From positions 33,844-97,843 of the forward strand of contig JASANE010010209.1 in assembly GCA_030248225.1 (NCBI GenBank): a DNA stretch of 64,000 bases, in the 5' to 3' direction. Below are positions 1-11,337 of this stretch, in pieces. A model generated the notes under the pieces. That model was not told the origin of the DNA. It did no database searches and saw nothing but the letters and a program-made list of their open reading frames with translations. Positions within the stretch are counted from its first letter, which is position 1. Every line of letters begins with the position of its first letter. This DNA comes from Trileptium ribeirensis (lineage: Eukaryota > Nematoda > Enoplea > Enoplida > Thoracostomopsidae). Position numbers and translations under genes: made by a program.

Positions 1-690
1 AATAATGGAAAGTGTATAGACTATAATTTTCTGAACAGTGGTCAGAGACACTGTTTACGCTAGCGTTGGGCAACCAATGCCCGTCAGTTACATGATAATG
101 ATGATAACTTTCAAATCAGAACGCTATAAACAAAACAAGCTGTGATACTGCTCGCACACTTTCAATAAATACACTTCATTGCCAATAACGCAGTTTCTGG
201 CTGCGTTTCAGTCAACCTTACTTTACTTCAATGTAGACTGATTTAGAAAGTATACAAGCGCATTGTGATGGTGCTTGACGCAATTTATGTTAGCCAAGCT
301 TACAGCTAAGTACTTCTACATAATTCATACTCGGTTACCGAGTTGGACAGGTTTAATTCTAGCGTACCACGCAGACTTCTGAATGTAAAATAGCTGCTAC
401 AAGCATTGACCTGGCTCTGTTTTGTTAACGAACTCCTGCATGTTAAGATGAAAAATTCCAACTGAAATTATGTGTTCCACTTACGTTAAATTGCTGAGGT
501 AATCTTTTCTTTTGCTTGCTTTTATTGTGATTTTGTGTATATTTTTTATATGTTTGGACCACAGATGAAACGAAATTTTCAAACCGGAATTCCGGTTCCG
601 GTATGGTTTTTGCCCTTTGTCGAACCTGAACCGGAACACGATTTTCGCCGGAACCGGAATTCCGGTTACTCCCTAGACAAAGTATACAGG
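1..690 (+). repeat. Dispersed repeat A, copy 1 (left edge cut by window)
   Basis: About 690 bp align by eye with 21560-22310 in the same orientation and with 4796-5190 in the opposite orientation. Shared landmarks are a block around TTTCAATAAATAC, a block reading GACGCAATTTATGTTAGCCA, and a CCGGAA-rich end. No long open frame is shared by the copies, so this looks like a non-coding interspersed repeat (solo LTR, SINE-like or MITE-like; not decided). The small open frames around 443-822 come from the CCGG-rich end and are not genes. Confidence 0.7.
582..667. repeat. Perfect 20-bp inverted repeat (CCGG/EcoRI-rich hairpin)
   Basis: AACCGGAATTCCGGTTCCGG at 582-601 is exactly complementary to 648-667, leaving a 46-bp loop. 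Each arm itself contains the palindrome CCGGAATTCCGG. The same CCGGAA-rich segment occurs in the second copy of repeat A (about 22215-22300) and, more degenerate, at about 5515-5590. Confidence 0.8.
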
Positions 691-899
691 GTACCCCTTC
701 AAACATCAATAACATTACAACAATTAATGAATATTATACAACAATCAATAGTTCAACAGAGTAGTACGGTACGACTCAAGATATTAATGAACAGCATGGT
801 ACGTTCGAATTACATGACATAACAGCAAGTGCAGAATAAGTCACAATATTTGTTGTATTTCCTATATCCTAACAATCAATTTTAACGCGCATTTGTAAA

Positions 900-2090
900 T
901 TTGAAGCAATCCTAACGTCACTATTGGCTCAGGATGTGTCATTCTCACAGGACGTGTTTATAATATGTAGTTCTATATGCAGGGAAACTTTGAACGGCAA
1001 ATCCGTAGCGGTCTCTTTTATTTGGCTCGGTTCTGACTTATCCGATGGCCAGTTCATCGGGACTTAAAATACTTAGTTTGACTGGAAAAGCGGTCCAATA
1101 CGGCAAAAATCGTTTAAATAAGCGGGAAACAAGGATGTTGTTACCCGACTCGCAAACTACATGGAAAATGCGATGTGGATCCGACGTCCACGATAAGCAA
1201 TTTTGGCGGGGGGCGTGAAGGATTCGCCCGGCAACGTCATTCCTGCTCGAAATTGGCTAAATGTAATGTGCAAAATTGGTACGTGAAAACAAATAACTAA
1301 AAGGGCGCACAGTGCAAACATAATTGCGCTCGTAGGTCCGGATAAAAATAGTTTGGGTCTGATTTCCTACCTCTTAAGATTCTCTATAAATTGTCATTTT
1401 CTAAGAAGTCTTATCGCTATTTTAGGATACAATACCTAGCTTTTCAAACGTAGGGAACTTAATGCTTTGCGTTATCGGATTATCGGAAAAAAATTTATTT
1501 AGATGATTTTGAGAAGATGCTGTGTCAAGGGATATTCAGGGAGATTTGAGAAGATGCTGCGTCAATTCAGGGAAAATTAATAAAAATGGGAATATTTTAG
1601 ATTTTAGGTCCCGTAATGGTTCAAAGCGTGAACTAACTTAGCGGGACTAATTCACGAGTCCTATTAGTTAAAAACGCTGCAACTGCCACATTGCAAAATG
1701 TACTTTGATTGACCTAACAAAACAATTTTAATTCCGAATGTCTTGGTCTTTTAAGACAGAAAAATAACCTGATACCCACGGAGACTAACTTAAATTCTAG
1801 GGCCCGTTTTCTTAGCGGTACAACAGCAACGACGCTGCGTCGCATCTTAAAAAGATTAATATTTTGTATTAACATTGAAATGTCCCAACCACAAAATAAC
1901 TGATTTTAATGCTTAGCCTACTTAACTGTAATCTAAATTGTATGTCCGAACTCAATTTTTCATGGGAATTATTATTTCGGGCTGCGAAGCGACGGTACTT
2001 GTGCAGGCGTGGGACCGTCCTAAGCTGACAAACAGGGCGTAATAGGAATCCTAATGCCGCAGTTTACGCACTTCCATCAAATCCTGTGTC
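900..2090 (+). repeat. Dispersed repeat B, copy 1
   Basis: Segments at 960-1270 and 1900-2085 align with 48440-48730 and 50080-50310. Shared anchors include CCGATGGCCAGTTCATCGGG, a GTGGATC..CCGTCCAC block and AATGC.GCA.TTT.ACGC at the end. The spacing between anchors differs by several hundred bases, so one copy has gained or lost internal sequence. No coding frame is evident. Confidence 0.65.
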
Positions 2091-2109
2091 ACTTCATGCA
2101 AATTGTGTA

Positions 2110-2325
2110 GTTTTATAATGCGAATGTATAAATTGTAAAACGCGATGCTAATTCGTAAAATAGTGACGGCGAACGGCTCCTACGCTTTGCTGGATCACTA
2201 AATACGTACGCGGTACGCGTACATAATGAAAAATCATAATTTGCTCGCTTTCATAGCTTTCACGATCGTGAGCTGATTTGCCAAAAAGCAACCCAAAAGT
2301 AAGCACCTAAAGTGGACTCACGCAT
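2110..2325 (+). repeat. Dispersed repeat C, copy 1
   Basis: Matches 37500-37715 on the same strand. Both read through a block like AA.AATGACCG.GAACG.C, a run of alternating CG/GC-rich sequence, CGATCGTGA.CTGA, and end in CCTAAAGTGGACTCAC. No open frame is shared. Confidence 0.65.
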
Positions 2326-2499
2326 AGGACATTGCAGTAGGAATTTTTCATTTTAGCACTGTAGGCGTTTAACAAAACAAAGCCAGTTGGATGCTTGTAG
2401 CAGCTGCTTTACCCATTCGGAGGGCTGTTGTATGTTCAGAACGTAGTGGAGATTTTGTGTTGCATGAGTGAAAGCTTTTAAACTTGGTCAGGGTCAGGG

Positions 2500-4310
2500 G
2501 TTCCGACTGGCGGTGGGTACGAGATCGTCATCTGTAGACTAGACACCCGGGCTGGTAACGTTGATGAGGACCAATCCCGGTCAACGGCTAAACCCATCAG
2601 TTGAAGGTTCTGCCATCCTTTGCCAAATTAGCTAAAGAATACCATGACTACAAATCTTACAATATCAAACCATGTTATCGTATCTGGAGCAGCTGATGTG
2701 CCGTCTGGTGGGTCTGCCAGGCCGGTGGTGAAAACTGGGTTACTGGTTCACAGCCTAAAGGACATTAGACTGGCCACATGGAATGTACGTACACTCTCAC
2801 CAGAAGGCCACCCGGAATGGCTGGCCAAAGAACTATCTCGACTATCCATTATGGTTGCCGCAATAACGGAATCACGAATATGTGGCTCAGGCTTTCACAT
2901 TTCACAACATGGTTGCCGATATATGGCAATCAGAGCAACTTCCACAAAACTGGTGTGACGCCGAAATAGTTCCGGCGTTTAAGAAGAAAGACAAGAATGA
3001 CTGCGCCAACTACAGAGGTATCAGTCTCTTAGCAGAGCAAAGTGTTAACAGCAATTTATTATCCGACGGAGAATCTCTAGCTATCGAGAATCATCAACGC
3101 GAGAACAGCAAGCTGGATTTAGGGCCCTATCCACAGCTGCTTAGATCAGAAACACCGTATCATGGCTGAAAAACCATCTATCATGATGTTTATTGACTTC
3201 GCGGCTGCATTTGATAGTGTTCACGGGGACTCTTTGTGGAAAGCATTGGCAATTGACGGCTTTCTTACAAAGTTCATTCGTATTCTTCAAAATTACTATG
3301 ACAATGCAAACTGCCGCGTAAGGGTTTACGGAGAACGGTCGGAACCTTTTAATATCACTACAAGAGTTCGCCAGGGATGCGCTTTGTCACCCTTGCTCTT
3401 CAACGACGCCATCGACCGAATCATGAACAAAGTTTATATGACAGCTACACCCAATGGAGTTGAAGAAATTTGAAAATGGAATTGTTGGCAATTTGCTGAA
3501 AAATTTCAATTCACCAAATTTGCCTTTGTTGGCAATGGAGTCTTCGTGCTCGACCTAGCGTATGCTGATGACATATCATTATTTGCGGATACCCCAGGGA
3601 GGGCACAAGCTACCATCGACGCCGTAGATATAGCTGCATCCAAGCTAGGTATAACGATCAGCGTACCCAAGACAAAAGGCCTTGCAGCTTTTATGACAAC
3701 GCTAACCATCACCATCTCTCTTCGAATCGAACAACTTGAAGCTGTGGACTCTTTTGCTTACCTCGGTTCTACCATATCAAACAGTGACATTGCCGCATCT
3801 GCTTATGTACATGTGAGAATTGGGAAAGCGTCGTCAGCATTTGGTCGGCTGAAACAAGTGCTCTGGAGTCGCCGTGACATCTCATTCAAGACAAAGATGC
3901 GGGTTCTCCATGTCATCGTCCGACCGACTCTTCTATATGACGCTGAGTGCTGGACCTTGCTGGCGGAAGATAGTCGCCGCCTTGAAGCTTTTCAAATGCA
4001 GTGTCTACGAGTGATCGCGGGCATCTCACTATTCAACCTCGTGAGTAACGAAGAAGTCCATCGATTGTGACGCAATCAACCGCCCATCCCTGACGCGATA
4101 CGCAACGGTCGCAACGCAACGTTTGGTCATATTCAAAGAATGCAACCGGAACGACTACCAAGGATATTCGCGAACTGCACGAGACCTACAACATGGAAGG
4201 CGCCTCGCAATGCACCGCGAAAGGGATAGTCAGACGAAGTCCCAAGCGACGTCAAGGGCCTACACTTCAATCTGGCTACAGCCCGAGAAGCTGCACAAAA
4301 TAGAAGCCAA
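2500..4310 (+). mobile_element. Dead RTE-like non-LTR retrotransposon
   Basis: Fragments of one LINE polyprotein lie in order on the + strand. The start of the apurinic-type endonuclease is at about 2755-2885 (LATWNVRTLSPEG, then ITESRICGSG). It jumps directly at about 2888 into the reverse transcriptase N-terminal part (QLPQNW, KKKDKNDCANYRGISLL). The palm motif FIDFAAAFDS starts near 3189, VRQGCALSPLL lies near 3370-3400, and the catalytic YADD is at 3561-3572. The typical LINE C-terminal region continues to 4070, and in the same element to about 4225 (FGHIQRMQPERLPR). Most of the endonuclease is deleted, there are several frame changes and stops, and a 72-bp insert interrupts the RT. This is a non-functional relic. 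The RTE assignment rests on remembered motif wording; a CR1-type relative is possible. Confidence 0.85.
3452..3541. mobile_element. 72-bp insertion inside the LINE RT with 9-bp target duplication
   Basis: CAATGGAGT occurs at 3452-3460 and again at 3533-3541. The 72 bases between them (3461-3532) bring an in-frame TGA. Removing the insert and one CAATGGAGT rejoins the RT frame directly ahead of the YADD region. The insert is AT-rich and partly self-complementary (GGCAATTTG with CAAATTTGCC). This fits a tiny MITE or similar insertion made after the LINE arrived. Confidence 0.75.
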
Positions 4311-4795
4311 TAGCAATTTTTTGTTTTTCCGATTAAAACTTCGGTTCTGGAGTTATGGGGTTTGAGGTATGGTATCTGTCCAATATATTCGTTTATTCGA
4401 ACATTGCGGTGGAAGATTTGGAGTTGAACTTAAAAACTAACTGAAAAAAGTAGAAATATGACGTTCGGCGCTACGACTAAAAACAGGTGGATGGTTTTTA
4501 ACGGTGACTATGGATCGCTGCCTTTGTTATATCTACTAGTTACCAGCTATGTTACAAAAATGATAGACTTGGTATCTTTGAAATTAAAGGTCAAAACCTA
4601 ATTCTTTATATCCAAGAAGAATAAATATAGTCCATCGCTAAATTTTTGTTCAGCACCCTAATGGTTCCTCGACACAAAATTCAAAAATTTGTTCTGACGT
4701 CCTGGGCGGCTGAAAAGTTTCACTCGTGGATTTTGGGCATGGCAAACTCATTGCCGGTGTTGGTTTGCTCTGTGCCCCATGGTTCCTAGTTTAGA

Positions 4796-5190
4796 ATTGA
4801 ACCGGTCCAACTTGATGTACATAACAGAGTATGGAATTTTTAGAACCGCTTAGCTGTTAGCTCAGCTAACATAAATTGTGTCAACCACTAGCCTGCGCGC
4901 TTGTTAATTGTGTTAATCAATCTACATTTGAGTAACTTAACATATCTGCAACGGAGCCAGAAACTGGGAATGAACAGTATTTATTGAAACAGTGCGAGCA
5001 GTATCACAGTTTGTCTCATAGCATTGTGATCAGGAAATCATCATGATCATAGTCTAGTTGACTAGCACTAATAGCCTAACGCTAGCCTGCACGATGTATC
5101 TACCACTGATCAAAATATTATAGTATACATCGTATATTTTCTTTTGGAACCATATAATAATTCCAAGTTTCCTACAGAATATATACCATA
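4796..5190 (-). repeat. Dispersed repeat A, inverted partial copy
   Basis: The reverse complement matches 21560-21970: GTAGGAAAC.TG.AATTATT, ATGGTTC.AA.AGAAAAT, TGATACTGCTCGCAC, TTTCAATAAATACTGTTCATT and GTTGGACCGGTT.AAT all appear in order. A CCGG-like block farther on (5515-5590) may be its far end. Confidence 0.65.
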
Positions 5191-6500
5191 TAACAAATGC
5201 ATCTCCAGCGCTTTTGGAGACAGCGAAATTGTCTAGTCTACGCTCCATGTGTTACAAACACGTTCAGTGTGACGCACGTAAGACATTATTTGCACTGGCG
5301 AACCACAAAAACCGTCATCTTGATCGATAAACACTATGATCGATAAAAACATTATTAGTTTCCTCAGCCTCTTCAAAGTTCCAGAGTGGCAATAATGCCA
5401 CCATAAATTATTAAGTTTAATGTAAAATTTATTTTTAATACATTTGAAATTCACGGTACCTTCGTTTCTTTCTTCATCTGTTTTACTATATATAAGTTTC
5501 GAAGACCTAGTTCCTTTTTCGGAACCAGTTTAAATGGTCATTTTCAGGTGCTGGTTGCGGTTTTGATAAATTTCGGTTCCGGTTATTCCTTGTCATGAAT
5601 GTGTAAAATTGTAAAACCTGAGCGGCCGTTTCTCTGCTCGCGTTTAATTTCTTTATAACTTTTGAACGAGCCAAGGCTTTGCCGGGTCGTAGGCTCAAAT
5701 GAAATTTCTACAGAGTCGCTAATCATAAGACAAAAATCATGAAAATTCTTGGGGAATTTTTAGTTAAGAGCGAATGCGTTTTTTAGGTGGAGGCGACCCA
5801 ATTCCGGTTCACTGGGCTTCTGAATCCAATCAACCTAAAGTTCCATTTGAAAGGCGTAATATAGCAGAATTAGCTTTCAAAACTTTAGTAAATTTAGTGC
5901 TAGAATCGTTTTAATAATTTCGGTTTTGTTTGTAAATATTACCTGTGCGGATCCTTTAACGATTAAGTGGAGTAAAAACCGCTGCTAAAACCATGGATAA
6001 GCGAAATAAAAATTACTAGAAATAGATGCAAGGATCGGCAAATATAAATTGCAAGTTTGCATCAGTTGTAAGATAAGTTGTTGTTTTATCTCGGTCGCTC
6101 AAGATCAGTTCCTAAACGCCTAACTTATGTCAGGAATAATGCAAAATTAATCTACTCCAGCTCGCTTGTGCCTGAACTCACGATATATGAGTACCCGAAT
6201 GACTTAGACTGACCTTCCTAATGAAAATCACGGCCCATTCCCGTGGGTACTTCTGACTTATGCAGGACGAGACGAAAATTTAGGACCGGGTTACGACAGT
6301 AAGTAGTTCAACTCCGAATGAAAGAAGCGACATATCAGGTTAATTCCATTCGAACAGTCTAACTAAGTTTGCCATTCCGTCCTTCGCCTCGACCTTACGT
6401 CAGCGAAATCGGCAATTTCCCCACCAATTTGTTCAAATTTTCTAGACTCTTAAATCACCTTAATTCTTATCTCCCCAAAGCGATGATTTTAGCCCAACAC
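5190..6500. other. No gene seen
   Basis: Only short unconserved frames. Includes the degenerate CCGG block at 5515-5590; otherwise unique-looking AT-rich sequence. Confidence 0.5.
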
Positions 6501-6519
6501 CCAACCCAATTTAATCCCC

Positions 6520-6930
6520 AAATTATATAATAATTAAAGTTAAACTATTAATATTACTATTACTAAATTACTAATATTAGTTTACTATAAATACTAAATT
6601 TAAGTATTACCTATGTACTGTTTTATCTTATTAAGAAATTTATATATATTTATAAATATCTATAGCTATACTTATTTATTATATAATATTTAATAAATAT
6701 ATCAACATTCCATATTTTAATATTAAATTTATAAATATATTTACTTAGTATATTAATACTATAACTACACTAATTTTATAATAATTTATTTACATAATAT
6801 TTATGCAATAAATATTATCTTTAATTTAGCATTATAATTTATGTAAAATACTTATTTATAATTATATACTTATTTATATACGTATATATACTCTCTATGT
6901 ACTTACACACATATATACTTTATATAAATT
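6520..6930. repeat. Extremely AT-rich island
   Basis: About 400 bp composed almost only of A and T, dominated by TTTATA, AATATT and TATATA words without a clean repeat unit. Composition is far outside that of the flanks. It could be a nuclear-matrix or nucleosome-free tract, or the core of an old AT-rich element. Confidence 0.8.
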
Positions 6931-8050
6931 TGCGAAAAAGAAAATAATGCCCACCGGCAAGATTTTTGTGCGGGTACTGTACTCAAGGTGGGCACAGCTG
7001 GTACATGCAGGGCTCAAATTAAACCCTGGAATCCGAGTGTCATTATTTATAACCACTGCATCGATTAATATTAAGCAGTTAATAAAATAATTATTTCTAA
7101 CTTATCTTAACACCCAAATTTTACGGTACGACTCAGTAATTCCTTATTAAGTCCATGAATTCTAAACTGGTTTAGACCTGATCGGTCTCATTGGAAAGCC
7201 TGAAACGTTTCACGTTAGAAAAGTCAGTCCGGCACCTAGAAATTTTAGCCGTTCTCTAGCTATGGGTCCGAATATCAGCGACCGTCAATTCCCAGAACTC
7301 GGAGTCGACGTTTTGAAAAGCGTTGTGTTACTAAAATTTTCTGCTTTTCTCAGTGAAAATAATACTGTTGAATTTGATAGTTCATTATTAATACTTAAAA
7401 TTTTCACAATATTGTAAATTTTCTCTTCGCTTCACGGCATACAGCCACAAAATAGGACGTGTTTTCAAGGGTTGGGTGAAGGAAACGGGTTCCTCAGAGT
7501 ACAGTTTTACCGCACACCTATTCTACCTTATTTTTCTTTATCACGTACCGTCATGTCAAATTTTACAGCTGATACAGGTTACCAAGTAAAGTAGTACAAG
7601 CACAAGTCGCGAGTTGACGCTGATAAGGTACCGCGAGATACCTGACCAAATCCGGCCGGCGGTATACGTATACACGTAGGAACATCTCTACAACTTTTTA
7701 TAATGATTATAAATACATATTAAAATAAAACCACTAAGAATGGTGGCACGGAGCCGTTAAGGTACCTGGAGGTACCCTACCAGACCCCGCCGACCAGAAA
7801 CACATTAATTATACGCGAATTATTAAGTTTCACATGACCAACATATATGTCAATGATAATCATAAAATTATTACAAACGATACAATAAAAGCACAAGGTT
7901 AACACAAACCAAATAGTTCATATGGTCTTTGCCATAAAGCCTCAAATCATATATACTGTGAACTTTGGTGAAAAAAATTTTGGTCACGGAGTCGGACAAA
8001 ATGACTGTTTTCTAGGGTAACTGGAAGTGCTAAGTCCGAACTTTTGTTGT
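6930..8050. other. No gene seen
   Basis: Non-coding sequence with no long frame and no repeat that I could pair elsewhere in the window. Confidence 0.5.
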
Positions 8051-8053
8051 ATC

Positions 8054-9770
8054 TCGACCAGCAATGGAACGGGGTTAGTTAGGGTCACATTTCCGACTGG
8101 GTCAATAGACTGACCCCGTGATCCCGGATTAAAATTTCTTCCGTGAAATTACAAACTTTTTCATAACTTTCTCCATAGAGAGATCTCGCTAACATACTGT
8201 GCCATATAACCATTTGTTTATTACTATATAACTTTTTAAATTTTTTGATGTGGAACGTTGACGGGAGGCGACGAGGATAACAAAAATGCAAAAATTTGCA
8301 AAATCGGCACTTCTTGGTCAAATGCCGGCTCGGGAGAGCATAGTGCAAAAGTTCGGTATTAATTTCTGAAACTGCAACAGTCGTGTAAAAATGAATCAGC
8401 GCCGAGCTGTGTGACTTCTAAGCTGCTACTCCGTTCATTACCGTGATGTCTTGTTATTTGTTCTTTGGAGTAGTGGGGCTACCCGATTTCATACCACTGT
8501 CAAAATAGTTTTGATGGAGAAAAAAAGCGATTTTGACAAAATTTACGAAATTTTTGGCTTCAGAACGGAATTTTAATACAAATTTTAATCAAGTTTTATG
8601 TACCTTGGATCGATTGGACACAAAAAAAATTTCGATGAGGCGGGGAACCGGGGGAGCCCAAAATTTTGCCAGGGGGCACCTATTCTAAACCAGGGGGAAC
8701 CGAAAAATGTCAGGCCCCCACCTCTTCCCCAATTTGGAGAGCCCAGAGCTTATCACTCAAACATAACCCTCAAGTAAATGAAAATGTGAGGAGAAAGGGT
8801 AAAAGCGCCCAAACTCAGTTCACATCCATAATTTCTGAAATTTGTCCTTGATTCGAACATCTGATGTTATTTGTTTACTACTGCCTTTAAATCTACGCTT
8901 TTAATGTAATTTAAGAAAGATTTACTGTAAGAATTTTCAATTTTTTTGTTTTCAATGTTATTTCACATTTGTGAACGTAAAATACTATTTTATGTGCGTG
9001 TGGTCTTTCTTCATTATATATATTGGCATTATAAATGTTTAGAAATTCTGTACGGAATATCTGATATAAGTAGCGATTAACATACAGTTTTCTCACAAGT
9101 CAAGCTATCTAGGTTATGGGCTATTGTTACTACCAAAATTGAGATATTTGAAAATGTATAACATTCAGACATGTTGTTTCAGTTTGATTACGGTATCATA
9201 GATGGGAAATTTTGAGAAATCGTTACTGATGATTTTTTACAATATTGCAAATTTGAAAATCTTATACAATTTAGAGAAAAATTATTTTCCACAAAATTAG
9301 TAAGGTTAATTTGTTGAAGCTACAGTTGAGCATTCAGGCGGTTTTGACCCTAAATTCCGGGTTCGGGACCGGGTATTAAAAATTATTCGAGAAATGTTGT
9401 TGGGACAGCGCAAAGGCTATAATTTATTTAAAGCAAATAGTTTTGAAATTCGTCTCACAGATTTCGCTCAGATTTACGTTTACACAACGAAAATTTGGAA
9501 GGAATTCATTTGTGGTAATAATTTCTCGAATTTCTCGGAACAAATTAATTATTGGTCATGATAACGGAGACTTCGGAATATTGGAAACAAATTTCTTTTT
9601 AATGAAAGCGTAATTTTAATCATTCTATATATTTCAGAAGTTAAAAATTCTTGTGTATAAGTGGTTTACATATAATTATACATTTATACGTATATTTATC
9701 ATCAGCGGGGTCACGGGGTCATGATGCGACGGGGTCACTTAGGTATAACCCCGTTCCATTGCTGATCCAG
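8054..9770. mobile_element. 1.7-kb element with terminal inverted repeats (non-autonomous)
   Basis: The left end (8054-8128: AGCAATGGAACGGGGTTA, then GGGTCAC, later GACCCCGTGATCC) is an imperfect inverted copy of the right end (9704-9770: GGGTCACGGGGTCA, GGTCACTT, then TAACCCCGTTCCATTGCT). The inside has no transposase-like frame. It looks like a deleted or non-autonomous DNA transposon; the superfamily is not assignable by eye. Confidence 0.65.
8640..8760 (+). repeat. Dispersed repeat E, copy 1
   Basis: The reverse complement of 29990-30110 repeats this stretch: GGGGGCACCT.TTCT.AA.CAGG, CCGAAAAATG.CA and AATTTGGAGAGCCCAGA in order. Relatives with GGCAAAATTTTCAGCGAATGG-type ends are at 30340-30410 and 33735-33815. 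It lies inside the TIR element at 8054-9770, so this element is nested or belongs to it. Confidence 0.6.
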
Positions 9771-10180
9771 ACTCCTCGAACCCTCCCCCAAGTACACTAG
9801 TGCTATATTTTCTTTAAGCTGATTTATAAATTCCCAAAGTTTTTTGAGTTGTCGAGTTCATTAAGCAATGTGATTTTGGGCTCCTTGGGGAACCGACTAA
9901 ACCCCTTTGGTTCGTTTTTTGAGGGGAAGAAGTTGGAATAATACTTTACCGCTAACTAAAGGGCAGCATATTGAGATTTCAAGCATTCAAATGCGCTATC
10001 CCGCTATTCAATCCGCCCAGCGGATGTTGAGTTTCCCAAAAAACTAAAAAACGGAAAACGTTGAAATTTACCACTCTCGCCAGTGAGAATAATCCTTTTG
10101 CTTCGCTTGTTTCACTCACTCACTCACTTAGCATTCACTTCAGTTTTGTTGTAACTGCTCCTTGTTAGGAAGACTATTTT
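9770..10180. other. No gene seen; short CACT microsatellite
   Basis: Non-coding. A short run of CACT units is at about 10112-10130. Confidence 0.5.
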
Positions 10181-10182
10181 TG

Positions 10183-10515
10183 ATGTTGAAAATACCTGCG
10201 GTGCTGGGGAATGACCTCGGCAGAAGCAAAAATTTGCCTGACACATGAGGTGGGGAAGCCGCCGAAATTATGAGGCCTCCGTTTGCGAAGAAGCAAGCTG
10301 TTGTTGATCGTATTCATGGGTATACTAATTATAATTACTAATCCGCTTTCGAGGAATTATTGGTTTTGTAACAAAGTTTTCAAATTTACAGTGATAATGT
10401 GAAAGCGATCAAAATGGTAATTTTAACTTCTAAAGGTCGTAAAGCTGGTCTCACCGCTGGCCCAAAAAATGTCGATATTTCAACGGGGGCCCTGTATAAT
10501 TTTGACAAGGGATAA
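10183..10515 (+). CDS. Weak candidate small two-exon gene, unknown function
   Basis: I do not recognise this. ATG at 10270 opens a frame reading MRPPFAKKQAVVDRIHG up to a possible donor (CATGG|GTATAC, exon end 10319). A CAG acceptor ends at 10391, and joining there continues the same frame (DNVKAIKMVILTSKG) to TAA at 10513-10515, giving 57 residues. An upstream ATG at 10183 is in the same frame but is stopped by TGA at 10246, so it would be an upstream ORF, or the TGA marks a pseudogene. There is no recognised domain and no supporting copy. Chance is a real alternative, hence the low score. Confidence 0.2.
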
Positions 10516-11337
10516 ATTTCAATTTTCTGATGTTTTTCGTTTCCGTATTCTTTGCTGCGTCTTTGGCAGTGACGGTTGTATTGGCGTAACTGCTTTGATT
10601 TTATTCGATATTCTTAAGAATACACTTTCACATCATTTATTTTCAATATTGTGTATTCATATATTATTCAATATTTATTTTGTAGAATCGAAACCAAATC
10701 GAAATTTGGGATTTTTAGAAATAAGGTGGGGGTGCACTGGACATAGGATATTTCGGCGCGGAGGTTAGTGGCCGAGTAAGGGACTCCCTTCGCCATGATG
10801 ATGTAGCTACTAAAGATTGAGGTCGAAAAATATGCTAAGTCAATATGCTAATTATCCTGGCTGTAAAGTACAATGATAATCCCAAGCGTATAGAATCGTG
10901 TATCAAAATTTGTTAACCTGCGAATTACCTTATTCATGCAACCTGCAATTTTTCGTTGTTTGCCAAAGGGTACATTTAGTTAGTCTTATTTGATCTATAT
11001 TGATCTATTTTGATTTCTATTGTTCTATAAAATCAAATGTAAAACTTACTGGTTAGAGACATTTGCCGGGTTTTAAAATCAATTTCAGTGTCATGATACA
11101 TAGCAGGAGGTGCGATAATGACAAATGAACATTACTAATATTTTGTTTTATCAGGAACGTGCTATTCTATTAGTATATCAGGATCGTTTTGTATGTATAA
11201 TTTTGGCGTTCTTTTAGGTTAGTTAACCGAATATCAGTACCATTTTCATTAACTTCTGTGGTAGTTCCATGCAAGGCATCTTTTGACTGACTTATCTGGA
11301 TATTTTCCATTTCATGAGTAAGTTTAGCTGATTCGAT

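Larger units (their letters stand above)
2430..4800 (+). repeat. Dispersed repeat D, copy 1, split by the RTE LINE
   Basis: The left piece (about 2430-2495, GTAGTGGAGATT.TGTGTTGCA then AAAGCTTTTAA) matches 16935-16985. The right pieces (about 4316-4375 and 4650-4790) match 17245-17460. At the second locus the two ends lie together without LINE sequence. The simplest reading is that the LINE at 2500-4310 inserted into a repeat D copy. Confidence 0.5.
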
